Below, one piece after another: positions 1 through 4,762 of a stretch of DNA of 9,598 bases. Every line of letters starts with the position of its first letter. Positions within the stretch are counted from its first letter, which is position 1. Made by a program: the position numbers and the translations under genes. Location: contig JABDGJ010000034.1 in the NCBI GenBank assembly GCA_013286075.1, forward strand, positions 1 to 9,598, written 5' to 3'. The notes under the pieces were generated by a model. That model was not told where the DNA came from. It saw nothing but the letters and a program-made list of their open reading frames with translations, and ran no database searches. The stretch is from Chlamydiota bacterium. Its GTDB lineage: Bacteria > Chlamydiota > Chlamydiia > Chlamydiales > Parachlamydiaceae.

Positions 1-9
1 GAAGTCTTC

Positions 10-126
10 TTATTCAATATTCTTATCGAATATTTGCAAATAACTTTCCCGCGTATGCCCAAAGCATTCTTGTAGAGTTTTTATTCCCGATCGGCTTGTA
101 GCGCTGTCAAATTGGACCTCTTGCAT
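10..126 (-). pseudogene. doubtful 38-codon ORF, possible recombinase C-terminal remnant
   Basis: An ATG-to-TAA frame of 38 codons runs towards the window start. Its middle reads GIKTLQECFGH, which recalls the 'I-x-T-(I/V)-QE-LLGH' stretch near the C-terminus of tyrosine recombinases. The usual tract after it, ending in the nucleophilic tyrosine, is not intact (TRESYLQIF follows). No ribosome binding site is visible; the start lies just inside degenerate GGGCA repeats. It may be a gene remnant or chance. The resemblance rests on about ten residues, so confidence is low. Confidence 0.2.
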
Positions 127-130
127 AAAA

Positions 131-175
131 CCCTGCCCTGCCTTGCCCGTGCCCATGCCCTTGCCCATGCCCGAT
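131..175 (-). repeat. left inverted arm: GGGCAW hexamer array
   Basis: Read on the minus strand from 175 leftwards, this begins ATCGGG and continues as CAT-GGG, CAA-GGG, CAT-GGG, CAC-GGG, CAA-GG, then degrades to CAGGG repeats. It starts directly after the TAA stop (178-176) of the four-helix-bundle gene. It is the inverted partner of the array at 775-834: both open with ATCGGGCA and both run away from the gene. Five GGG runs separated by three bases fit the G-quadruplex pattern on the minus strand. Confidence 0.85.
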
Positions 176-559
176 TTAACGTTGTTTTTGCGCCATTTTA
201 ATTAGCATCGATACTATACCGAGCAATAGTTCTCGACCATTCATATATCGTTTCTCTTCTACTAATTCTAACCTTTGACACACATCTAAAATGCTCGCAC
301 ACTCTGTGGCCGATCGTTTGGCCATTCGATAGAACCGAGCTTTTTCATCTATAGCATATTCACCAGCACCTTCCGCAATATTTAACGGTATTGATAAAGC
401 GGCTCGCTGAAGCTGATCACTCAAATATGCTCTTCCTCGAGGCAAATGCTCTATTATTTCATCAGCAAGTGTCACAAATTCTATTGCAGTTTGATAGACA
501 GTTAATTTTTCATGATCCATTAGGACTTGTTTTTCTGCTATTTTTATCTCGATAGTCAT
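176..559 (-). CDS. four-helix-bundle protein (S23/IVP-like)
   Basis: This 127-residue protein matches the four-helix-bundle family that includes the ORFs in 23S rRNA intervening sequences and is related to Avd of diversity-generating retroelements. Family signs are the segment around residues 40-65 with LPRGRAYLSDQL, QRAALSIPLNIAEGAGE and the following ARFYRMAKRSATE helix, which together give the usual L-x-RA-x-SI-x-NIAEG core. Length is normal. The ATG at 559 is chosen over a TTG five codons upstream because GGGAG (572-568) sits 8 nt before the ATG. Members form basic homo-oligomers and may bind nucleic acid, but their cellular role is mostly unknown. No rRNA sequence surrounds this copy, so it is a free-standing version. 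It lies between the inverted G-rich arrays and stops exactly where the left array begins. Confidence 0.85.
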   Translation of the reverse strand: MTIEIKIAEKQVLMDHEKLTVYQTAIEFVTLADEIIEHLPRGRAYLSDQLQRAALSIPLNIAEGAGEYAIDEKARFYRMAKRSATECASILDVCQRLELVEEKRYMNGRELLLGIVSMLIKMAQKQR

Positions 560-740
560 GCATTCAACTCCCAAAACTATGAATTTGCGCGATTAAGCAA
601 ATCTATTTTGCCTGTTTCGTTATTTATCCCTCAAAATCCTAAAGTTAATTGTGAAAAACAGATTTTTTTGGTAGGAAAGTCACATAGGTTACACTTTTCA
701 ATGATCTATAGCTAGTTTAAGTTTATGTTTTTTCCTAATT

Positions 741-756
741 CTCCCCCCTAGGGGAG
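741..756. other. G+C-rich hairpin CTCCCC-CCTA-GGGGAG
   Basis: A 6-bp perfect stem (CTCCCC/GGGGAG) with a four-base loop stands out in AT-rich surroundings. On the plus strand a T-rich stretch follows after about 8 nt; on the minus strand no T-run follows. It could be a weak terminator or part of the candidate cassette; orientation is undecided. Confidence 0.45.
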
Positions 757-774
757 GATAGTGATTTTTATTTT

Positions 775-834
775 ATCGGGCAAGGGCAAGGGCAAGGGCA
801 AGGGCAAGGGCATGGGCAAGGGCATGGGCAAGGG
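775..834 (+). repeat. right inverted arm: GGGCAA/GGGCAT hexamer array
   Basis: After ATC the sequence carries ten GGG runs separated by CAA or CAT: GGGCAA five times, then GGGCAT, GGGCAA, GGGCAT, GGGCAA and a closing GGG. It is more regular and longer than the left arm. Ten G3 runs with three-base spacers are an ideal G-quadruplex pattern on the plus strand. The array is inverted relative to 131-175. Confidence 0.9.
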
Positions 835-865
835 ATAGAAGGCCTATTCTAAAAGTCTATAAATC

Positions 866-2113
866 CTAATTATCTTCTTCTCGTTCTGTGACTTCTATTT
901 CTGTTGAGCTGGTTCTAAGAACCGCTGTACGGGGTTCTTCTTCTTCCACACTATTCGTCAATTGTTCAAATTCTTTCTCCTTTTCTTGTATAGAAATTTG
1001 AAGTTCCTTAATGAGCAAATTTTTCTCTTTTATTTGCTCATAGAGGTTTTGGTTTCTTTCTTTCAACAAGTTGCTTTTCTCATGAGCGGTCATCATTTGT
1101 TTTTCTTGTTTGTCTACTAGGGCTGTTAATTGGTATATTTCCTCTCGATTTTTTTTCATAATCTGGCCGAATTTTTCCTGGATCATAAGCACTTGTTCGG
1201 CTATTTCCTCTTCTTTACTAAGAAGAACTACTTCCCGTTCGTCCTGTTGCTCGCCAATTTGAATGAGTTTATTGATTTCTATTCGGATTTTTTCTTTTTT
1301 TTCAATTTCGTGTTTGAGTTTAGCTTCTAATAATTCAATTTTATTTGTAAGTTTTGCTACCTCTTCTTGAAAATCTTGTAGAGTAATATTTTTCTCATTA
1401 TTGTCTGTTTTTAGTATTTGAATCTCTTGTTGTTTTTTCTTTATTTCTGATTGTAACAATGCGATATCGTTATTGAGTTCTTCTATTGTTTTTTCTAAAT
1501 CCCCTAAGTTGCATAATTTTATCTTGGTTATTGTTAATTGTTCTTCCAATTCCCCAAGTTTCTCATTTTTTTCTTGTAGCAAGAATCTATTTTTTCGAAT
1601 CTCTTCCGTTTGTTCTGCTATTGTCTGTTGATCTCTCTGATTTTGTTGATAGGATCGCAAGTATTTATTTCTTTCATTTTCTAAAGAAATTATGGTGTTA
1701 TTTAAGTTCTCTATTTGCTTTTGAAATTCTGCGCTAATTTCCTCTACTCTTTGTTCATGTTCTTCTTGTTCCCGTTGCAGCCGGTTTTCCCAAGCTTCTT
1801 CCAGGGAATTATTGGCTTGTTGTAGTCGGTTAAGTGTGTTCCTCCTTTGAATTTCTGAAAAAGATCTGGAGATTGTACCAGGTGATCCAAAAATAGGAGT
1901 CTGTACTTCCCTATTAAAAGATGAACTAAACGCAAAACTTTCATAGGAAGGGGATTGTGGTGTTGGAGTAAGTCTGGGGGCATATTCTGGAGAATCTGTG
2001 TTTACTTGTCTTACTTGATCTATTCTTTGCTCTATATTCTCGGATGGAGGCAATTGGACAATTTTATCGCGACCACAGCAACATGCACATAAACGGCCAA
2101 AAAAACCAGTCAT
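866..2113 (-). CDS. long coiled-coil protein with N-terminal cysteine cluster
   Basis: No named family is recognised for this 415-residue protein. The ATG at 2113 has AGGAGA about 6 nt upstream. Residues 1-15 contain C9, C11, C12 and C13 within CACCCGRDK. Residues 20-85 are Pro/Ser/Thr-rich and probably disordered. From about residue 85 to 390 there is an almost continuous Glu/Lys/Gln/Leu-rich coiled coil with few helix breakers. The tail is acidic (EEEE near the end, final REEDN). No signal peptide or membrane helix is seen. It would be a long rod, perhaps lipid-anchored through the cysteines. It lies downstream of the peroxiredoxin gene, separated by a hairpin. In an intracellular bacterium such a protein could be a secreted effector; otherwise a structural protein. 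The function is not established. Confidence 0.8.
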   Translation of the reverse strand: MTGFFGRLCACCCGRDKIVQLPPSENIEQRIDQVRQVNTDSPEYAPRLTPTPQSPSYESFAFSSSFNREVQTPIFGSPGTISRSFSEIQRRNTLNRLQQANNSLEEAWENRLQREQEEHEQRVEEISAEFQKQIENLNNTIISLENERNKYLRSYQQNQRDQQTIAEQTEEIRKNRFLLQEKNEKLGELEEQLTITKIKLCNLGDLEKTIEELNNDIALLQSEIKKKQQEIQILKTDNNEKNITLQDFQEEVAKLTNKIELLEAKLKHEIEKKEKIRIEINKLIQIGEQQDEREVVLLSKEEEIAEQVLMIQEKFGQIMKKNREEIYQLTALVDKQEKQMMTAHEKSNLLKERNQNLYEQIKEKNLLIKELQISIQEKEKEFEQLTNSVEEEEPRTAVLRTSSTEIEVTEREEDN

Positions 2114-2179
2114 AGTTTTCTCCTTTATTGTTTTTCTTGAACGTAACTCTTTAATAAATAAAAGGATAGATTTTTTTGA

Positions 2180-2207
2180 AAGAGGTCGGGGATGCAGCCG
2201 ACCTCTT
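2180..2207 (-). terminator. 10-bp stem hairpin downstream of the peroxiredoxin gene
   Basis: AAGAGGTCGG pairs perfectly with CCGACCTCTT around an 8-nt loop, 10 nt past the peroxiredoxin stop codon. Position and stability suit a transcription terminator for the minus-strand tRNA/hydrolase/peroxiredoxin unit. In that direction the stem is followed by TCAAAAAAA rather than a T-run, so it is not canonical and may instead protect the mRNA 3' end. Confidence 0.5.
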
Positions 2208-2217
2208 AGAAGAATAG

Positions 2218-2817
2218 CTAGTTTTTTATAACGGAAGTCGCAAAATATTTTTCGAGTCCTTCATAAGAAGGCTCAAGCGCTTTTTTTCCCTGCTGCCAAT
2301 TAGCAGGACATACTTCACCATTATTCTCGAAATAAATCAGAGCATCTAGTATGCGCAAGGCCTCTTCGATCGATCTTCCTAAAGGGAAATCATTTACGAC
2401 TTGATGACGAATGATTCCTTTTGTATCGACCAAGAATAAACCTCGATAGGCGATTCCCTCTTCTTCCATGAGGACATCGAAATGTTTCGCAATGGTTTTA
2501 TTGAGATCGGATACCAAAGGATAGGTGACATTGTCAATTCCTCCCTTATTTTTTGGTGTACCAAGCCAGGCCAAATGAGAATAACAACTATCTACCGAAC
2601 AGCCGATGACTTCTGCATTTCGTTGATGAAAGTCTTCTAGGTAATCTTGAAATCCTCGTAACTCGGTGGGGCATACGAATGTAAAATCAAGAGGATAAAA
2701 AAAGAAAAGAACATAGCGACCCAAGTATTGAGATAAAGAGAAATCGGAAACGATTTTTCCTTTGACTATGGCCTTCGCTACAAATTGTGGAGCTGGTTTA
2801 CCGATGAGTGTAGGCAT
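2218..2817 (-). CDS. ahpC: 2-Cys peroxiredoxin (AhpC/Prx1 type)
   Basis: This 199-residue cytoplasmic enzyme reduces hydrogen peroxide and organic peroxides using a thiol reductant. The peroxidatic cysteine is C49 in FYPLDFTFVCPTE (P42, T46 and C49 of the PxxxTxxC motif); R124, seen in the segment after ITR-like EEEGIAYRGLF, fits the conserved arginine region. The resolving cysteine is C170 in EVCPANW. The length is typical of the typical 2-Cys class. The ATG at 2817 is preferred over an ATG 14 codons upstream because AAGGAGA lies 7 nt before it and the upstream extension would run into the preceding gene. The C-terminus keeps a YF pair (residues 191-192), while the eukaryotic GGLG motif is GGID here. 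The gene is 17 nt downstream of the hydrolase gene, so the two are probably cotranscribed. The electron donor (thioredoxin or AhpF/AhpD) is not encoded nearby. Confidence 0.93.
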   Translation of the reverse strand: MPTLIGKPAPQFVAKAIVKGKIVSDFSLSQYLGRYVLFFFYPLDFTFVCPTELRGFQDYLEDFHQRNAEVIGCSVDSCYSHLAWLGTPKNKGGIDNVTYPLVSDLNKTIAKHFDVLMEEEGIAYRGLFLVDTKGIIRHQVVNDFPLGRSIEEALRILDALIYFENNGEVCPANWQQGKKALEPSYEGLEKYFATSVIKN

Positions 2818-2834
2818 AATGATTCTCCTTTTTG

Positions 2835-3461
2835 TTAAAAATTTATTCCTTTTATCCATGTCGTTTCTTTCTCTATTGTTGTAGATGGCCCATGACCTGG
2901 ATAGATTCGAGTGGAAGGAGGCAAAACTACTAATTTTTGCAAAGAGTCTTTCATGCGCTTAGGCTGACTCGTAGGGAAAGAAAGATTGCCAATGGATCTT
3001 TTAAATAAGGTATCACCAGTAAAAAGAATGCCATGTTCCTTTTCATATAGGCATACAGAGCCTGGGCTATGGCCTGGGGTATGAATGATGTCAAAATGGA
3101 GATTTCCTACGGTGATTTCCTTCCCTTCTTCTAAGAACACATCTGCTTTTGTTGGAGGTATTTCAATAGAGCAAGGAAGGAGATCGCTTCCGGGTTTCAC
3201 AAGGTTTGGTAAGTCTAACGCATGAATGGCGATAGAAAGAGGATAGTGTTCTTTCCACAATTTTGCATCGGCAATGTGATCCCAGTGAGAATGAGTGAGA
3301 AAGAGTATTTTTGGAGTGAGTTGTTCTTGTTGTAAATAAGAAGAAATGACTGAAAATGAACCTGGAGGGGCATCTATGATGGCCGCCTCTTTGGTTGTAG
3401 GGCAATACGCAACGTATCCATTGGTTGCGTAAGGGCCGAATGAAGGAAATAGTTGAATCAT
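2835..3461 (-). CDS. metallo-beta-lactamase-fold hydrolase (glyoxalase II-like)
   Basis: This 208-residue protein has the full metal-site set of the MBL superfamily: HSHWDH (H57, H59, D61, H62), HTPGH (H127, H131), the bridging D150 in FTGDTLF, and H190 in YPGHG. It belongs with the YcbL-like or hydroxyacylglutathione-hydrolase-like thioester hydrolases, and a cytoplasmic location is likely. The short C-terminus after PGHG lacks the glutathione-binding helical domain of classical GloB, so the substrate cannot be named. The start MIQLFPSFGPYATN fits the family N-terminus. No ribosome binding site exists: the ATG directly follows the last base of the tRNA. The peroxiredoxin gene follows after 17 nt and probably shares the transcript. 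Confidence 0.9.
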   Translation of the reverse strand: MIQLFPSFGPYATNGYVAYCPTTKEAAIIDAPPGSFSVISSYLQQEQLTPKILFLTHSHWDHIADAKLWKEHYPLSIAIHALDLPNLVKPGSDLLPCSIEIPPTKADVFLEEGKEITVGNLHFDIIHTPGHSPGSVCLYEKEHGILFTGDTLFKRSIGNLSFPTSQPKRMKDSLQKLVVLPPSTRIYPGHGPSTTIEKETTWIKGINF

Positions 3462-3535
3462 CGCACCGGAGAGGATTTGAACCTCTAACCGCCCGGTTCG
3501 TAGCCGGGTACTCTATCCGATTGAGCTACCAGTGC
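3462..3535 (-). tRNA. tRNA-Arg (anticodon ACG)
   Basis: The 74-nt sequence folds as a cloverleaf. The 7-bp acceptor is GCACTGG/CCGGTGC with one G-T pair. The anticodon stem is CCCGG/CCGGG with loop CTACGAA, giving anticodon ACG (plus-strand 3499-3501). The T arm contains GGTTCAAATCC. A34 would be modified to inosine and read CGU, CGC and CGA. The discriminator base is G at 3462. CCA is not encoded, so it must be added after processing. The hydrolase ATG begins at the very next base. Confidence 0.96.
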
Positions 3536-3546
3536 AAAAGAAAGAA

Positions 3547-3576
3547 ATTTTAGCTCGAGGATTCCTTTTTTTGCAA
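3547..3576 (-). promoter_or_regulatory. sigma70-type promoter of tRNA-Arg
   Basis: On the minus strand TTGCAA (3576-3571) is followed after 18 nt by TAAAAT (3552-3547), which ends 11 nt before the mature tRNA 5' end. This would drive the tRNA and, by read-through, the hydrolase and peroxiredoxin genes, for which no other promoter was found. Confidence 0.65.
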
Positions 3577-3589
3577 AGAGAAACCCCAA

Positions 3590-3720
3590 AACTCAGGTTA
3601 TTAGGCTAAAGTTTTTTTATATAGGGACTCAGGGGCGTAGGGACACAAAACACGCTCTTAGGTCCTTATTGTCTTTAAGGTCCTTTTCCTAAACAAAAAA
3701 AACCACGTTTTTTAAAAAAT
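3590..3720. other. AT-rich divergent spacer with short direct repeats
   Basis: The spacer between the tRNA promoter and the plus-strand gene has no open frame of note. It contains TAGGGAC twice (near 3622 and 3638) and AGGTCCTT twice (near 3660 and 3678). No strong inverted structure was found. The role is unknown; these may be decayed repeats. Confidence 0.3.
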
Positions 3721-3770
3721 ATTTTCTATTTATAATTCTTTTAACGTTAAATATTTAGAATAAAATCCTA

Positions 3771-3799
3771 TTGCTTTTTTATTAAAAAAATGTTACTCT
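3771..3799 (+). promoter_or_regulatory. possible promoter of the 226-residue hypothetical gene
   Basis: TTGCTT (3771-3776) and TACTCT (3794-3799) are separated by 17 nt and lie 25 nt before the start codon. A perfect TATAAT occurs further upstream at 3731-3736 but has only a T-run at the -35 distance. Either could be used. Confidence 0.35.
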
Positions 3800-3824
3800 C
3801 ACTTTCAAATTTAAAGGAATAAAA

Positions 3825-4505
3825 ATGAGTCGCATTATAGAACAAATTTCTCCTTATTGTAGAAGTGCTCTTACTTTTGTTGACAAAGTGATCAAGCAAA
3901 TCAGCTATTTGGGCGGCCGCTTAGTTACATGGATTACAAATCAAAGATCTTTTCTCACACAAAAAGTGAATGACTATTGGAATAATCATAATAAGGAAAT
4001 GGAAATTTCACCAAATAAGGAAACGGAAATTTCACCAAATAAGGAAACGGAAATTTTACCAACGAGACTTTGTTACCACTTTTCAGCATCGAATCAACTT
4101 TATTGCGATGCAATTATGACGTATTTGGGCAAAAACCTGAGTGTCAATGATACTACGGCTTCTGGTTCTAAACTTAATATACTTTTGTATCGAAATGACA
4201 CCCCACCAACCTTTGAAGATATTATTCAAGGGCTAAATACACAACGATTTCCAAGCTCTAACCTGCCATTTCCCCTCACATCTAAGGATCGTCACATTGC
4301 TTGGATCAACTACTGTGAAACACCGAAAGGAATTTTAAAGGATAAATTGGAACAAAGGGTGATACAGCACGAAACTACTGGGAATACGCTGTCAATACAT
4401 CAAATTATCTATACGAAAAACAATCGCCATATAGAAATCCCGAGCGAAAATCCCACTAATATTAGTACAATAAATTGTCTTAAAGAACAAAGACTCGCAA
4501 TGTAA
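3825..4505 (+). CDS. hypothetical protein with three 8-residue tandem repeats
   Basis: No family is recognised for this 226-residue protein. The ATG has AAGGA 8 nt upstream, supporting a real gene. Residues 1-55 look amphipathic and helical (MSRIIEQISPY...), without a clear signal peptide or membrane helix. Residues 56-79 are three near-identical units of NKETEISP (the first with M, the last ending ILP). The C-terminal 145 residues look folded, with Trp/Tyr/Phe-rich stretches such as HIAWINYCETPKG and SIHQIIYTKNNRHIEIP. It stands alone between the divergent tRNA unit and the cco operon. It is probably lineage-specific; a secreted host-interaction protein is conceivable but unsupported by any motif. 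Confidence 0.75.
   Translation: MSRIIEQISPYCRSALTFVDKVIKQISYLGGRLVTWITNQRSFLTQKVNDYWNNHNKEMEISPNKETEISPNKETEILPTRLCYHFSASNQLYCDAIMTYLGKNLSVNDTTASGSKLNILLYRNDTPPTFEDIIQGLNTQRFPSSNLPFPLTSKDRHIAWINYCETPKGILKDKLEQRVIQHETTGNTLSIHQIIYTKNNRHIEIPSENPTNISTINCLKEQRLAM
3990..4061 (+). repeat. 24-bp tandem repeat, three units, in frame
   Basis: Units at 3990-4013, 4014-4037 and 4038-4061 differ by single bases (ATGG to ACGG in the first, TTCACC to TTTACC in the third). The near-identity implies recent duplication. The unit length is a multiple of three, so copy-number change would lengthen the linker without shifting the frame. Confidence 0.9.
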
Positions 4506-4558
4506 TGCGACTCATCTAGCCTATTTTCCTGCCACATTTACCTTTCTGAAAATAAAAC

Positions 4559-4590
4559 ATATCACTTGATATTAAAAATTTGGTATATCA
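4559..4590. promoter_or_regulatory. three ATATCA half-sites upstream of the cco operon
   Basis: ATATCA (4559-4564), TGATAT (4567-4572) and ATATCA (4585-4590) form an inverted pair with a 2-nt gap followed by a third half-site 12 nt on. They sit just before and within the presumed promoter, where an operator would be expected. The arrangement differs from the FNR/ANR box (TTGAT-N4-ATCAA). Given the AT-richness it may be chance. Confidence 0.3.
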
Positions 4591-4607
4591 CTCCATTTTG
4601 GTAGAAT
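4580..4607 (+). promoter_or_regulatory. possible cco operon promoter
   Basis: TTGGTA (4580-4585) and TAGAAT (4602-4607) are 16 nt apart, which would start transcription only about 10 nt before the ccoS ATG. It is the best pair in the spacer, but the leader would be short and the ccoS ribosome site weak. Confidence 0.4.
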
Positions 4608-4624
4608 ATTGCATTTGGAATGAT

Positions 4625-4762
4625 ATGTTTTGGATGATTATAGGATCGATTCTCGCTTCTCTTGCTGGTTTGGCGGTCTATATCTATTATTTGTGGAAGG
4701 GAGAATTCGACGAAGAAGAATTGGTGAAATATCAACTCTTTCGAGAGGAGAACAATGAATGA
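4625..4762 (+). CDS. ccoS: CcoS-like cbb3 oxidase assembly protein
   Basis: This 45-residue protein has one membrane helix (about residues 4-23) followed by GEFDEEELVKYQLF, which matches the CcoS pattern of a single helix and a G-Q/E-F-D-D-L-E acidic stretch. In studied species CcoS is needed to put heme and copper into CcoN during cbb3 assembly at the inner membrane. The ATG at 4625 is chosen because it gives the usual helix position and GGAA lies 4 nt upstream; the frame is open to a TTG at 4580, which would overlap the promoter. The TGA stop overlaps the ccoN ATG, so translation is coupled. In many genomes ccoS lies after ccoNOP with ccoG and ccoI; here it comes first. Confidence 0.75.
   Translation: MFWMIIGSILASLAGLAVYIYYLWKGEFDEEELVKYQLFREENNE

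Larger units (their letters stand above)
131..834. mobile_element. candidate cassette: four-helix-bundle gene between inverted G-rich arrays
   Basis: Two arrays of the same hexamer face away from each other and enclose about 600 bp that holds one complete gene. Both arrays start with the same octamer, ATCGGGCA, at their inner edge, so the inner boundaries look exact while the outer ends fade. Seen directly: inverted arrays, one gene, a hairpin at 741-756. No transposase, target-site duplication or second copy is visible in the window. Calling it mobile is inference; it could be a non-autonomous element acted on in trans, or a gene with locally expanded repeats. Confidence 0.35.
560..865. other. 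306-bp region without a supported gene
   Basis: This lies between the 5' end of the four-helix-bundle gene and the 3' end of the coiled-coil gene. It holds AT-rich sequence that should carry the promoter of the four-helix-bundle gene (no convincing -35/-10 pair found), a G+C-rich hairpin at 741-756 and the right G-rich array at 775-834. A plus-strand frame at 527-715 has no coding character and overlaps the start of the real gene. Confidence 0.6.

Noticed and set aside
176..559. 23S rRNA intervening sequence
   Set aside because: The gene family occurs in such sequences, but no rRNA flanks are present here.
527..715. Plus-strand 62-codon frame
   Set aside because: It overlaps the start of the four-helix-bundle gene, has no ribosome site and no recognisable protein character.
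775..834. Possible CRISPR array
   Set aside because: The repeats are contiguous hexamers without unique spacers, and no cas gene is present.
1130..1737. Plus-strand Phe/Leu-rich frames opposite the coiled-coil gene
   Set aside because: They are the complement of Lys/Glu-rich codons; the hydrophobic look is a product of the opposite strand.
3163..3405. Minus-strand 80-codon frame within the hydrolase gene
   Set aside because: It is in another frame of a gene with complete catalytic motifs and has no start signals.
4495..4510. Terminator after the 226-residue gene
   Set aside because: The TCGCA/TGCGA stem has only five pairs, includes the stop codon and is not followed by a T-run.
4559..4572. 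FNR/ANR box upstream of the oxidase operon
   Set aside because: The half-sites have the opposite orientation and wrong spacing compared with TTGAT-N4-ATCAA.
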